64,000 nucleotides of DNA from Methanofollis formosanus (GTDB taxonomy: Archaea; Halobacteriota; Methanomicrobia; Methanomicrobiales; Methanofollaceae), in NCBI RefSeq assembly GCF_019633745.1, contig NZ_CP037968.1:1618789-1682788 (forward strand), written 5' to 3'. Below, in pieces: positions 1 through 8,525 of the stretch (its first letter is position 1; each line of letters begins with the position of its first letter). The notes below the pieces were generated by a model. The model ran no database searches. It was given only the letters and a program-made list of their open reading frames with translations, and was not told where the DNA came from. Position numbers and translations under genes: made by a program.

Positions 1-311
1 ACCAGGTGCGGGAGAACGAAGAGAAGTTGCAGGCGGCGGCAGGGGCCTTTCTCGCCGCACTCCGGAGGGGAACGCGCTCAAAACCAGGGCTGCTCGACGT
101 GATGGCGTTCCATATCGGGAGGGCCCCTTGCGATGAACTGGGCGAACGGTCTCCTGCGGACCACGCCTACTGGACCGACCAGGGGTGGCTCCAGAAGGGA
201 CGGCGCTACTTTGTGGATGTGCCGGTCAACCCGGTCTACCATGCCCTGGGCACGCTCGCGGAATGGTACACGCGGCGGCAGATACGAAAGGACCTGAGGG
301 AGATCGGTTGA
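1..311 (+). CDS. C-terminal end of a protein cut by the window edge (possibly a flavodoxin-family protein)
   Basis: The frame is open from the first bases, so this is the tail of a longer gene. The GTG at 6 is probably internal. About 100 residues are visible. The tail has an aromatic/basic pattern (HAYWTDQGWL, then YFVDVPVNPVYHALG and a basic helix ending in RKDLREIG). I associate this with the C-termini of flavodoxin/NADPH-dependent FMN-reductase-like proteins of methanogens, but that is recollection of a pattern and no flavin-binding motif lies inside the window. It has the GC-rich codon use of most of the window, unlike the next gene. Confidence 0.45.
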   Translation, partial: QVRENEEKLQAAAGAFLAALRRGTRSKPGLLDVMAFHIGRAPCDELGERSPADHAYWTDQGWLQKGRRYFVDVPVNPVYHALGTLAEWYTRRQIRKDLREIG

Positions 312-485
312 ACCGGGGCAGATGCGGAAGATGAGAAGGACTTGCTATGATCACTACGGAATGAGGCGTGGTATGAGTCATGGAACTCCTCGAAAAGGCA
401 GGTGTTGCTCCGTCGCTGACTTCAAGTCTTAACGAGAATCAAATCGGCATGAAGACTAATTCAAAGAGCAAACACAAGAGGAGTT

Positions 486-1187
486 ATGGAAAAGAAATGC
501 TTTCAAATTCATGGGATTCCAGCAATTCTCTGGGGTTCCCGCTCAAATAAATTATATCTCTACATACACGGACAGGCCGGGCGTAAAGAAGAAGCGGAAG
601 CGTTTGCTCATATAGCCTGTCATTATGCGTGGCAAGTTTTGAGTATCGACTTGCCCGAACATGGAGAACGCAAAAGAGAAACAAATTCATTTGACCCGTG
701 GCACGTCGTGCCGGAACTCTTGTCTGTTATGGAATATATCAAAGGTCAGTGGACACACATTTCTCTATTTGCTAACAGTATCGGTGCATGGTTCGGGATG
801 TTGAGTTTTGAAAATGAACCGCTGGAAAAAAGCCTTTTTGTTTCCCCTATTCTTGATATGAAACAACTTATTTCCAATATGATGCTCTGGGCCAATGTAT
901 CGGAAACACAGCTTGAGCGCGAACGTATTATCCCCACTTCCTCTGGACAAACTCTTTCGTGGGAATATCTCCTCTATGCTCAAAATCATCCTATTACAAA
1001 ATGGAAGGTTCCAACGGCAATATTGTATGGCGAGCATGACGAACTTACCGATCGTACTGTTGTAGAAAAATTTGTGCAACGTTTTCATTGCAATCTAACG
1101 ATTATGAAAAACGGGGAACACTGGTTTCATACCTCAGAACAATTAGGGGTCTTAAATAATTGGATCAAAACGTGCCTTCGAGAATAA
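486..1187 (+). CDS. alpha/beta hydrolase
   Basis: The 233-residue protein has an alpha/beta-hydrolase layout. An HGQAG oxyanion-hole segment lies near residues 29-33. A nucleophile elbow FANSIG carries Ser98. An acid lies in YGEHDE (Asp185) and a C-terminal histidine in NGEHWFH (His212 or His215). There is no signal peptide, so it should be a soluble esterase/lipase/thioesterase-like enzyme; the substrate cannot be read from the sequence. The ATG at 486 follows a GAGGAG ribosome-binding site a few bases upstream. The gene is much richer in A and T than most neighbours, which suggests recent acquisition. It converges on the Imm5-like gene, with only a few bases between the stops. Confidence 0.8.
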   Translation: MEKKCFQIHGIPAILWGSRSNKLYLYIHGQAGRKEEAEAFAHIACHYAWQVLSIDLPEHGERKRETNSFDPWHVVPELLSVMEYIKGQWTHISLFANSIGAWFGMLSFENEPLEKSLFVSPILDMKQLISNMMLWANVSETQLERERIIPTSSGQTLSWEYLLYAQNHPITKWKVPTAILYGEHDELTDRTVVEKFVQRFHCNLTIMKNGEHWFHTSEQLGVLNNWIKTCLRE

Positions 1188-1191
1188 ACCA

Positions 1192-1683
1192 TCAAAACCC
1201 CTCCCCCTTCCTCAATTTGACAGAGATCCCCTGCACAACGATCCTGCCCATCATCTCCTCCCGCAACCGCTCAGGAAGACCCTGCGACTGCCACTCCCGT
1301 TCCCCAGCAACGTCACCCCCGACTGCCGCGACAACTTTCAAAGCATAGTACGCCGCCCCGAAAGCATGCTGCGGGACATGCGCAGTCGCCACCGCCTGAC
1401 CTGCGGCACGCGCCGCAAAACAGGCCGCGTCATGTTCTTTCGCTTCGCGGGCGGCGGCATGAGCGGCAAGAGAAGCGCCACGGATCTCGGCCATCCTGAA
1501 CTCGCCCGTACGGGCCCATCTCCGACACGTTTCGATGGCATTGCGCGGCCGGTCGTCCCCCGGATACGCCTCCTCAAAATATGGAAGCACCCGCTCGGCA
1601 CAGTCCGCAGCCCAGGTCGCTATTGAGATCTGATCTTCTCTGCGGTATTTTTTCACGAACAATTCTTGGGCTTTGGAAATCAT
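1192..1683 (-). CDS. Imm5-like putative immunity protein
   Basis: The 163-residue alanine-rich helical protein has the signature of the Imm5-like family. A DQISIATWAADCAERVLPYF segment (about residues 18-37) is followed by a DRPRNAIE..RRW motif and an AARAAGQAVATAHVPQHA stretch near residues 93-110. Family members are predicted immunity proteins of polymorphic-toxin systems, but many are orphans and no biochemical role is known to me. No toxin gene lies nearby. The frame stays open upstream to 1752, but the Met at 1683 puts the family motif near the N-terminus and avoids a low-complexity Ser/Arg extension. It converges on the alpha/beta hydrolase gene. Confidence 0.65.
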   Translation of the reverse strand: MISKAQELFVKKYRREDQISIATWAADCAERVLPYFEEAYPGDDRPRNAIETCRRWARTGEFRMAEIRGASLAAHAAAREAKEHDAACFAARAAGQAVATAHVPQHAFGAAYYALKVVAAVGGDVAGEREWQSQGLPERLREEMMGRIVVQGISVKLRKGEGF

Positions 1684-2050
1684 TTGATGGTTCTCTTCGA
1701 GGGGGGGGAAGACAGACGTCCGGATCGACGACGACGATCCCGACTCTTCCACCTTCGCGCCCGGTTTTCACCCCGCGGGTGGAAACGTGGCGGCCGAGAA
1801 AAAAAGCCGATCCTTACCTGGATCTGTGTACAGAGTACAGAGAGAGAAGTGTGTACAGGTACCCCTGATAATTTACACACGATCCGGAGAACACCCGGCA
1901 CCGGTGAGAGGGATGAGTTCCCGCTCGTGATCCGGGCGCGAGTGAAAACGACCGGGAGCACGCCAGATGCATGCTCCGATCATCGATCGACGGCTGCCGG
2001 AGAGATATCGCCGGGTGCAAACGAGGCGCGAAGAAGAAAAATGGATCTCG
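1684..2050. other. gene-free stretch upstream of the Imm5-like gene
   Basis: No convincing gene is seen. At about 1825-1862 there are two near-copies of a GTGTACAG-type word about 20 bases apart. They could be an operator or chance. The rest is unremarkable GC-rich sequence leading into the repeat element that starts near 2051. Confidence 0.3.
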
Positions 2051-2503
2051 GACCTGTAGAATCAGGCATGAACCTAACGCTCAAGCATACGCGATGAAGA
2101 TTTACCTGAGCAAAGTTTCAGAGTCTGGATTGATCCCTATCCTCGCGACAGGGCACCAGTGAGTGTCCCGTTTCATCGCCGCCCCATGCCGTCCCCCGCC
2201 CTATCCTCTCGCGAGGTTGTGGGAAAGATTCGGTGATAGAGGGACGGCATCATGTTCTGATCATCACGCCTTCCCACTCGCTTGCGTCGGGGCCCTGCCC
2301 CCGGATCCCCGGGATGAAGATAGGGCGGGGAAGGCAGAGAAGAGAATCATTCAGAAGGGATATTTTTCTCTGCGTATCGCCCTTGAGAGAGCCTGAAGAG
2401 ATCACGTCATCATCCAAACGTGGAGGGCCGATCATCGGGATCATTTTCATGGTAATTCGTCATGAACCCAAAGATCATGCCCAATTCTCCAGAGCCGAAT
2501 AAA
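2051..2503. repeat. dispersed element: arm, C-rich hairpin unit, inverted arm
   Basis: A left arm (2051-2100, with TGTAGAATCAGGCATGAACC and TCAAGCATACGCGATGAA) is matched by a shorter inverted right arm at 2476-2503. Between them lies a hairpin unit. GCCGTCCC near 2190 can pair with GGGACGGC near 2258, and CCGCCCTATC just inside the first arm can pair with GATAGGGCGG near 2320-2332. No gene is inside. The layout resembles a small non-autonomous mobile element. The right arm ends about 40 bases from the stop codon of the secreted-protein gene. Confidence 0.65.
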
Positions 2504-2544
2504 CCAGTTGGAGCCGGGATTCGTTCTCCCGGCCCCTTCCGCCC

Positions 2545-4017
2545 CTAACCCGTCGGATCGAACTTTATGGCCCGGTCGTACACCATCTCGTTGTAGGACG
2601 GCCCGGTACTCGTCGCACTCTCCAGGTAACTCCTCCAGATAATGTAGAGCGGCTGGTCAGGCTCGATGCCGTAACTTCCGATACCTGAGGGAACCTCGAA
2701 GCAGTGCGGGTCACCCTCGCAGTCCCTCGCGATCGTGTAAACATACAGGTACTTTGCGTTGGGATTGTCGGGGAGGTACTCCTCGGCAGTCCCGCTGAAG
2801 TCCGCGTCGGTGATCGATCCGACCCCGTTCCACACGTCCGCTCCATATAAGGAGAAGCTCGAGTACGTCGCCTTGCCCGTGGCTACGTGGTTGACCCCGT
2901 AGACGATGATGAACTCATTCGTATCGTTGCCGAGGGTGATCGGCGGGTTTCGCAGGAAGTCGTAGTACTGCGTGGTGTCGAAGAAGGGCGGCGTCGGCGA
3001 ATTGACGGTCTGGTTCGCGCTCCAGAGATACGCGGCATCGTTGCTGGGCCCCACACCGTCGATCCCCCGCTGGATAGCATCATTCCCCATCGGGAATCCG
3101 ATACTCGTCGGAAGCTCCGTGGCAGTCAAGTTGCCGTGTTTCTCAAGAATCGCGTTCCTAAGATCTTCGAGATCGTCGGTAAGGTCAAGCTCCGTCTGCC
3201 CGGTTCCCCTGACCCGCAGCTCCGGGTACCCGTACGGATCGAGTTCGGTCGTGTTTTTCGGCGTCACGCGGAGGACGGTCGCAGGGGTGTTGTTGATGTA
3301 CTCGGCGCCGGCCTCCTTGTCGGTGAAGAGGGCCGGGCGGATAAATAGGCCGAACGTATCGGAGTCGTTTTCGAGGCCCAGGTTCAGGACGGACGAGGGA
3401 AACACCTGGGTGTTCATCATGCCGTCCGAATATCCTGCCGTACGTGCGGCGGCACGGACGCGCTCGTCAATGCCCCTGTCGGCCGTGGCGACGATCATCG
3501 TCGTCCGGTTGAACGGATCTCCCGACCCTCCGTCCGTGTTGATGACCTGATTGTTCAGCGAATCGGCGATGTTGGAAAAGATCCACCTGGTCTCGGTTCC
3601 ATAGGTCCTGCTCATGAGATAATTATCGTACCCGAAGTACCTGCACTCAGGCGGCGTCTGTCCTACGAAGACAACAGCTTCGTCGGGACCGAGACTCCAG
3701 AAGGAAGATGTGTTCCCGCTCATCCCAAGCGTTTTCGCGATCTCCGCTATCCGTTCGTCGACCGGATAGCCGGGTGCCGGCGGAACGAAATATGCCAGAT
3801 ACTTTGTGGCCGGATTATTTCCATATGCGGAAGGCAGCACCCCCGAATCATAGAGCTTGATGAGATCGAAATAGCCGATCTCGCCTTCCTGCACGATGAA
3901 CCCGTCCTCTTCTAACGCTTTCTGGAACGCGTCCACGTCACCGGTTTCTTCAGTCTGTGCAAGCCCATGCCCTACCAGCATGGCCACGAGTACTGCAAAG
4001 AGGATGTACCGTCTCAA
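2545..4017 (-). CDS. secreted protein of unknown function, paralogue 1
   Basis: This 490-residue exported protein is of a family I do not recognise. A TTG start at 4017 follows a strong GGGGGGA ribosome-binding site and gives a clean signal peptide (RRY, a hydrophobic core, then GLAQ). The longer frame to 4173 has a non-signal-like extension. The mature chain has an FVGQTPPECRYFGY segment, three cysteines (one there, two in RDCEGDPHCFE) and many N-x-S/T sites. It has no catalytic motif known to me and no membrane anchor. The next gene upstream is a near-copy of the same length, and upstream sequence is shared too, so the duplication included the control region. Codon use matches the host. Confidence 0.75.
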   Translation of the reverse strand: MRRYILFAVLVAMLVGHGLAQTEETGDVDAFQKALEEDGFIVQEGEIGYFDLIKLYDSGVLPSAYGNNPATKYLAYFVPPAPGYPVDERIAEIAKTLGMSGNTSSFWSLGPDEAVVFVGQTPPECRYFGYDNYLMSRTYGTETRWIFSNIADSLNNQVINTDGGSGDPFNRTTMIVATADRGIDERVRAAARTAGYSDGMMNTQVFPSSVLNLGLENDSDTFGLFIRPALFTDKEAGAEYINNTPATVLRVTPKNTTELDPYGYPELRVRGTGQTELDLTDDLEDLRNAILEKHGNLTATELPTSIGFPMGNDAIQRGIDGVGPSNDAAYLWSANQTVNSPTPPFFDTTQYYDFLRNPPITLGNDTNEFIIVYGVNHVATGKATYSSFSLYGADVWNGVGSITDADFSGTAEEYLPDNPNAKYLYVYTIARDCEGDPHCFEVPSGIGSYGIEPDQPLYIIWRSYLESATSTGPSYNEMVYDRAIKFDPTG

Positions 4018-4189
4018 ACTTTTCCCCCCTCTGCGGGGGGAATACCATCCGGACGAGAAAAAGTTTTGGTTGTTTCCAGGCCTGACCGCTCCACTCGTGC
4101 ATTCTGTCATCCAGGCAAACAACCATTCTATCGTCCCCCGCCGCCTGTCACAAGGAGAAGGATCCGCCCACACGCTGGAGCGCTGCTCA

Positions 4190-4226
4190 GAAAATGTTCA
4201 TGCCGAATTCTCCAGAGCCTAATAAA
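4190..4226. repeat. solitary repeat arm between the two secreted paralogues
   Basis: The arm (ATGTTCATGCCGAATTC, then TCCAGAGCC) matches the right arm downstream of the other paralogue. It lies about 40 bases from the stop codon of paralogue 2, with an A/T-rich junction. It is probably a decayed element or a 3'-end signal copied with the gene. Confidence 0.55.
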
Positions 4227-4267
4227 GTGGTTGGAGCCGGGATCCGTTCTCCCGGCCCCTTCCAGTC

Positions 4268-5740
4268 CTAACCCGCCGGATCGAACTTAATCGCCCGGTC
4301 GTACACGATCTCATCGTAGGACGGCCCGGTGCTCGTCGCACTCTCCAGGTAGCCCCTCCAGGCAATGAAGATCGGCTGGTCCATCTCGATGCCGTAACTT
4401 CCTATACCGGAGGGAATCTCAAAGCAATTCGGCTCCCCCTCGCAATCCCTGGCGATCTTGTAGACATACAGGTATTTCGCGTTGGGATTGTCAGGGAGAT
4501 ACTCCTCGGCAGTACCGCTGAAATCCGCGTCGGTGACTGTTCCAACGCCGTTCCACACATCAGCTCCATATACGGCGAAGCTCGAGTACGTCGCCTTGCC
4601 CGTGGCGACGTGGTTGACCCCATAGACGATGATGAATTCGTTCGTATCGTTCCCGAGGGTGATCGGCGGGTTTCGCAGGAAGTCATAGTACTGCGTGGTG
4701 TCGAAGAAGGGCGGCGTCGGCGAATTGACAGCCTGGTTCGCGGTCCAGAGATACATTGCATCGTTGCTGGGCCCAACGGCATCGATCCCCCGCTGGATCG
4801 CGTCAATCCCTGTCGGGACTCCCTGGGCCGTCGGAAGCTCGGTGGCTTTCAGATCGCTGTACCTCTCAAGGATCGCATTTCGAAGTTCGTCGAGATCGTC
4901 CGTAAGGTCAAGCTCCGTCTCCCCGGTTCCCTTGACCCGCAGTTCTGGATAACCATACGGATCGAGTTCGGCCGTGGTGTTGGGCGTCAGGCGGAAGACA
5001 GTCGCCGGAGTGTTGTTGATGTAATCGTCGCCGGCCTCCTTGTCGGTGAAGAGCGCCGGGCGGATAAATACGGCGAACGTATCTGAGTCATTTTCGAAGC
5101 CCATGTTCAGGATGGATGAGGGAAACACCTGGGTGTTCATCATGCCGTCTGAATATCCTGCCGATCGGGCGGCGGCACGGACGCGCTCGTCAATGCCCCG
5201 GTCAGCCGTGGCGACGATCATCGTCGTCCGGTTGTACGGGTCTCCCGGGGTTCCGTTCGTGTTGATGACCTGGTTGTTGAGCGAGTCGGCGATGTTGGCA
5301 AAGAGCCACCGGGCCTCAGTTCCGTACGTCCTGCCCAGGAGGTAATTCTCGTAGCCGAAGTACCTGCACTCCGGCGGCGTTTGTCCTACGAAGACCACAG
5401 CTTCGTCGGGACCGAGATGCCAGAATGCAGATGTGTTCCCGCTCATTCCAAGTGTTTTCGTTATCTCTGCTATCCGTTCGTCGACCGTACCACCGAGTGC
5501 CGGCGGAACGAAGTATGCCAGATACTTTGTCGCCGGATTGTTTCCATATGCGGAAGGCAGCACCCCCGAATCATAGAGCTTGATGAGATCGAAATACCCG
5601 ATCTCGCCTTCCTGCACGATGAACCCGTCCTCTTCCAACGCTTTCTGGAACGCGTCCACGTCACCGGTTTCTCCAGTCTGTGCAAGGCCGTGCCCTACCA
5701 GCATGGCCACGAGTACTGCAAAGATGATGTACCGTCTCAA
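4268..5740 (-). CDS. secreted protein of unknown function, paralogue 2
   Basis: This 490-residue exported protein is colinear with the preceding paralogue and identical over long stretches. It has the same TTG start after a GGGGGAAGAG ribosome-binding site, the same signal peptide (RRYIIFAVLVAMLVGHGLAQ) and the same FVGQTPPECRYFGY segment and cysteine pattern. Most substitutions are scattered single residues. This suggests an old tandem duplication held under selection, or kept similar by gene conversion. The function is unknown. Its promoter region faces the cytosine deaminase gene, transcribed in the opposite direction. Confidence 0.75.
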   Translation of the reverse strand: MRRYIIFAVLVAMLVGHGLAQTGETGDVDAFQKALEEDGFIVQEGEIGYFDLIKLYDSGVLPSAYGNNPATKYLAYFVPPALGGTVDERIAEITKTLGMSGNTSAFWHLGPDEAVVFVGQTPPECRYFGYENYLLGRTYGTEARWLFANIADSLNNQVINTNGTPGDPYNRTTMIVATADRGIDERVRAAARSAGYSDGMMNTQVFPSSILNMGFENDSDTFAVFIRPALFTDKEAGDDYINNTPATVFRLTPNTTAELDPYGYPELRVKGTGETELDLTDDLDELRNAILERYSDLKATELPTAQGVPTGIDAIQRGIDAVGPSNDAMYLWTANQAVNSPTPPFFDTTQYYDFLRNPPITLGNDTNEFIIVYGVNHVATGKATYSSFAVYGADVWNGVGTVTDADFSGTAEEYLPDNPNAKYLYVYKIARDCEGEPNCFEIPSGIGSYGIEMDQPIFIAWRGYLESATSTGPSYDEIVYDRAIKFDPAG

Positions 5741-5885
5741 ACTCTTCCCCCCTCTGCGGGTGGAATACCATCCGGGCGAGAAAAAGTTTTGGTTGCTTCC
5801 CTGCCCGACCGCTCTACCCCCGCAATTTCGGCGACCGGAATGTTCATGAGCCGCCACGCACTCTCTCTATCCGGGTGTTGCTTTA

Positions 5886-6326
5886 ATGGATGAATTCATG
5901 CAGGCCGCCATCGAAGAGGCCAGAAAGGGACTGAACGAAGGCGGGATCCCCATCGGCTCGGTGCTGGTGATCGACGGTACGATCGTCGGTCGGGGACACA
6001 ACCGCAGGGTGCAGAAGGGCAGCGCCATTCTACACGCCGAGATGGACTGCCTGGAAAATGCGGGCCGGCTCAAGCCGGGGGATTACCGCCGGGCGGTGCT
6101 GTACTCGACGCTTTCCCCCTGCGACATGTGCAGCGGTGCAGTCCTCCTCTACAAAATCCCCCGCGTCGTGATCGGCGAAAACCGAACCTTCCAGGGACCT
6201 GAGGAGTATCTCCGAACCCGGGGCGTCGAAGTGGCCGTCCTGGACGACGAAGGGTGCAGGCGTCTGATGTCGGAGTTCATTGCCGCCAATCCCGAGGTGT
6301 GGGACGAGGATATCGGGGAGGAGTAG
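5886..6326 (+). CDS. cytosine deaminase of the yeast Fcy1 type
   Basis: The 146-residue zinc deaminase should convert cytosine to uracil plus ammonia for pyrimidine salvage in the cytoplasm. Catalytic residues are visible: His50 and Glu52 in LHAEMD, and Cys79 and Cys82 in PCDMC. Unlike generic nucleoside deaminases, it follows yeast cytosine deaminase along its length. Shared features are the GGIPIG start, RGHNRR, QKGSA, a TLSPCDMCSGA active-site stretch, GENRTF (Phe102) and a C-terminal lid with Trp139 and Asp142 in VWDEDIGEE, matching yeast Trp152/Asp155. Specificity for free cytosine is inferred from these residues. No strong ribosome-binding site precedes the ATG; Met5 is an alternative start. 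Confidence 0.88.
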   Translation: MDEFMQAAIEEARKGLNEGGIPIGSVLVIDGTIVGRGHNRRVQKGSAILHAEMDCLENAGRLKPGDYRRAVLYSTLSPCDMCSGAVLLYKIPRVVIGENRTFQGPEEYLRTRGVEVAVLDDEGCRRLMSEFIAANPEVWDEDIGEE

Positions 6327-6331
6327 AGGAG

Positions 6332-7294
6332 TCATATCTTCTCGGACGAGAGGGGCATATCCGCTCCCGCGGTCTCGTCCAGATAGACTCCCGCACCAAG
6401 CCACCAGGTCTCGTCGACATTCCGAACATAACTCATTTTGGGCTCAACGGACATATTGTCGACCGGATCAGGGTAGTGATAGTAGACGAACCCGCCCCCC
6501 TGTTGGGCCAGGAAGATCTCAATCCTGGTGTAGTTGACCCCATAAGGATCCTGGAGACCGGAGAGATCGGTTCCGATCAGATGGGGCTGATGGGGGAGCG
6601 CCAGGGTCGTCCCGTTATAATCGAAGGCATAGATGTAGAGGTTGCCGCGGACGAACGTGCCGTTCGGATCGTTGAACTCCGAGATCGCGGCATCCTTCCC
6701 ATGTTCCACAGAATACGCGATCGCCTCCGCGACAAAGGATTTGAGGCTCTCTCTCACCAGGGGATCGCCGCCCACGCTCACGATCGGATCGTCTTCCCCG
6801 GGATCGTAGATGCCTGAGCCGATGAACCAGTCCTGATCCACCGGCATGACATAGCTGAGTTTGGGTTTCACGGTGAAGTTGTCCGAGGGATCCACGTATT
6901 GATACCGGGCAAACCCTCCGTCAGCCTCTGCCGTCTCGATCATCTCCCGGATAAATGCGGTGCCGTTTGCATCGGTTGCATTCCGGCGGTTCTCCCCGAT
7001 GAGGTCAGGCTGGAAGGGGAGGGCCAGGGTGTTCCCCTCGAAGTCGTAGGCGAAGATATAGCGTTCACCTTCCACGAATCTCCCGCTCTGGTTGTTGAAC
7101 TCGCGGAGAGCGGCCTCCCGTCCGTTTACTTGTGCATACTCGTAGGCTTTCTCGACGAATGCCACCAGTTCCGCGGGAGAATCGGAACCCGGCGTCGGCG
7201 GATTACAGTCCAGCGAAGCGGTATCGGTGCACCCGGCAACCAGGAGGGGGGCAGAGATGAGTGCGAGAAGAATGAGGATCGTTTGCGGTCTCAT
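6332..7294 (-). CDS. lipoprotein with two Cache sensor domains
   Basis: The 320-residue protein starts at the Met encoded at 7294. A hydrophobic signal peptide ends in a lipobox (LLVAGC, Cys22), so the mature protein should be lipid-anchored outside the membrane. Two homologous single-Cache domains follow (about residues 38-165 and 185-310). Each has the hallmarks FN(N/D)..G.FV.G..YI.A.D, LALP.QP.LIG and PKxSYV..VD..W..G.G.Y. Cache domains of this kind bind small ligands such as organic acids or amino acids. With no kinase or methyl-accepting part attached, this is probably a substrate-binding or accessory sensor protein. A TATA box about 25 bases upstream of the start suggests a leaderless transcript. 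Confidence 0.8.
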   Translation of the reverse strand: MRPQTILILLALISAPLLVAGCTDTASLDCNPPTPGSDSPAELVAFVEKAYEYAQVNGREAALREFNNQSGRFVEGERYIFAYDFEGNTLALPFQPDLIGENRRNATDANGTAFIREMIETAEADGGFARYQYVDPSDNFTVKPKLSYVMPVDQDWFIGSGIYDPGEDDPIVSVGGDPLVRESLKSFVAEAIAYSVEHGKDAAISEFNDPNGTFVRGNLYIYAFDYNGTTLALPHQPHLIGTDLSGLQDPYGVNYTRIEIFLAQQGGGFVYYHYPDPVDNMSVEPKMSYVRNVDETWWLGAGVYLDETAGADMPLSSEKI

Positions 7295-7314
7295 GCAGAG
7301 GGATTGGCATATCA

Positions 7315-7322
7315 CATATAAA
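7315..7322 (-). promoter_or_regulatory. TATA box for the Cache lipoprotein gene
   Basis: TTTATATG on the minus strand is centred about 25 bases before the ATG at 7294. This is the spacing of an archaeal TATA box to the transcription start, which would then fall at the start codon. No ribosome-binding site lies between them, consistent with a leaderless mRNA. Confidence 0.5.
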
Positions 7323-7577
7323 ACGATAAGAATGATCTGCTCGCGTCTCCCGACTTCACCGGCTCCACACGGGAACCGCCGGTGCGGGCGGTCTACCATG
7401 CACGAACAGCATCATCATCTCCCTTTCCACACCCTTGTCGGTGCGACACTCCCGGCATTCTCCTGCCAGACGTACGTCTGCCCTGCCACATACACGAGGA
7501 TGCGTATCCGTTCCTCCATCTTGAAGAGTTCGCTTCATCCTGTTTCTCTCATGGTGTTTCCGATTCGTGAACGGAAT

Positions 7578-7594
7578 GTTTCCGTTTCGGAAAC
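7578..7594. repeat. perfect inverted repeat GTTTCCG-TTT-CGGAAAC
   Basis: A 7-bp perfect inverted repeat with a 3-base centre is preceded at 7556-7576 by a second, imperfect GTTTCCG...CGGAA pair. The cluster lies within 40 bases of the point where similarity to erythromycin esterase stops. It may be an operator, a recombination scar or part of a decayed element. Confidence 0.45.
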
Positions 7595-7610
7595 AAAAAG
7601 TTCTGATCAG

Positions 7611-7799
7611 GAAACCGTACACCTCCACCAGGTGCCAGAAGAGCCTGTTGCGGAGTATGAGAATCTCCTCGCCGCCGTGGAGTGCCTCTCCTAAACCAAG
7701 CAGTTCGATCGAGGGATCGAGCGAGGCGATGACTCTGTCGATGGAAACTTTGAAGGATTCGGGTGAATCGACGGAGAACGAAATCGCTTTGTCCCGGAT
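7611..7799 (-). pseudogene. remnant of an erythromycin-esterase-family gene (N-terminal part)
   Basis: Sixty-three codons on the minus strand read as the N-terminal region of the erythromycin esterase superfamily. DKAISF is followed by a spaced VIASLDPSIELLGLGEALHG segment, then RNRLFWHLVEVYGF. The usual family pattern is LGLGEATHG, then RHRLLRHLVEEHGF. A TAG immediately precedes the first codon and no start codon is usable. After VYGF the frame continues as unrelated Arg/Cys-rich sequence. Both ends are therefore lost and this is a gene fragment. The family includes hydrolases that open macrolide lactones, but most members are uncharacterised. Confidence 0.6.
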
Positions 7800-8525
7800 C
7801 TAGATGTCAAGTGCAACATGCATCATGACAGTAGGGGGGGGTTCACAGGCAACTTGGTTTCCATCCCCCGAATGCATGATCCCTATCATCGAGCGATGAG
7901 ATAAATGCTTGACTGCGATTGCTTCAGGCTGTACATGGCACTAAGAGCGGCCAGAAAAGGCAGCGACCCAAGGATAGTGGATGATTCTCACTCGGAGGTT
8001 CTTCTTTCAGCGCCCTGCGACATTCGCCATATCTTAGATCGGTTTCTTTTACCGACGGCCTTTGCATCGTCTTCACACAGCAGAGATCCTGAGTCAGATT
8101 TCAGCGAGCCAATCTTTCTTTTGTAATTTTTTGATAAATCAAAATTGGTTCCTGTTCTGATGCTCTTGATGAGCAGGCCTATAGATCAGCGACATGTTGG
8201 ATCAGATCTGTGCAGACACTCATGTACCATAAAAGAGGATAATATTCTCCTGCGCGTCATTTATATCTTCATTATTTTAGTTCCACCATTTTTGGTGGGC
8301 ATCTTCTCCGGTCCAAACAATTAGTCACCTGTTCATGCATCCGAAATCACGGGGGGATGGGGCGCACTCCAGACACTATATCATATCACAAAAAATGCGC
8401 TCCTTCGGGTATGGCAAGATCCCGATACTCCCATACATGGGACAAGACAGAAGAGTAGCATGAGAGTTAATTCGATGATATTATGTTAGCTGAAGAAAGA
8501 CATCGTTGCTTGAAGAGGATTTTCA
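7800..8525. other. gene-free, mixed-composition stretch before the AT-rich operon
   Basis: No gene is supported. Composition shifts from GC-rich to AT-rich across this stretch, with a T-tract near 8120-8135. It is the left boundary of the island and holds the promoter of the operon starting at 8526. I could not identify a confident TATA box or an attachment-site repeat. Confidence 0.4.

Noticed and set aside
2163-2450. Short open frames inside the dispersed element
   Set aside because: They coincide with hairpin arms that recur elsewhere in other frames, so they are not protein-coding.
7905-8126. A possible 73-residue gene before the AT-rich operon
   Set aside because: No ribosome-binding site, no family features and atypical composition.
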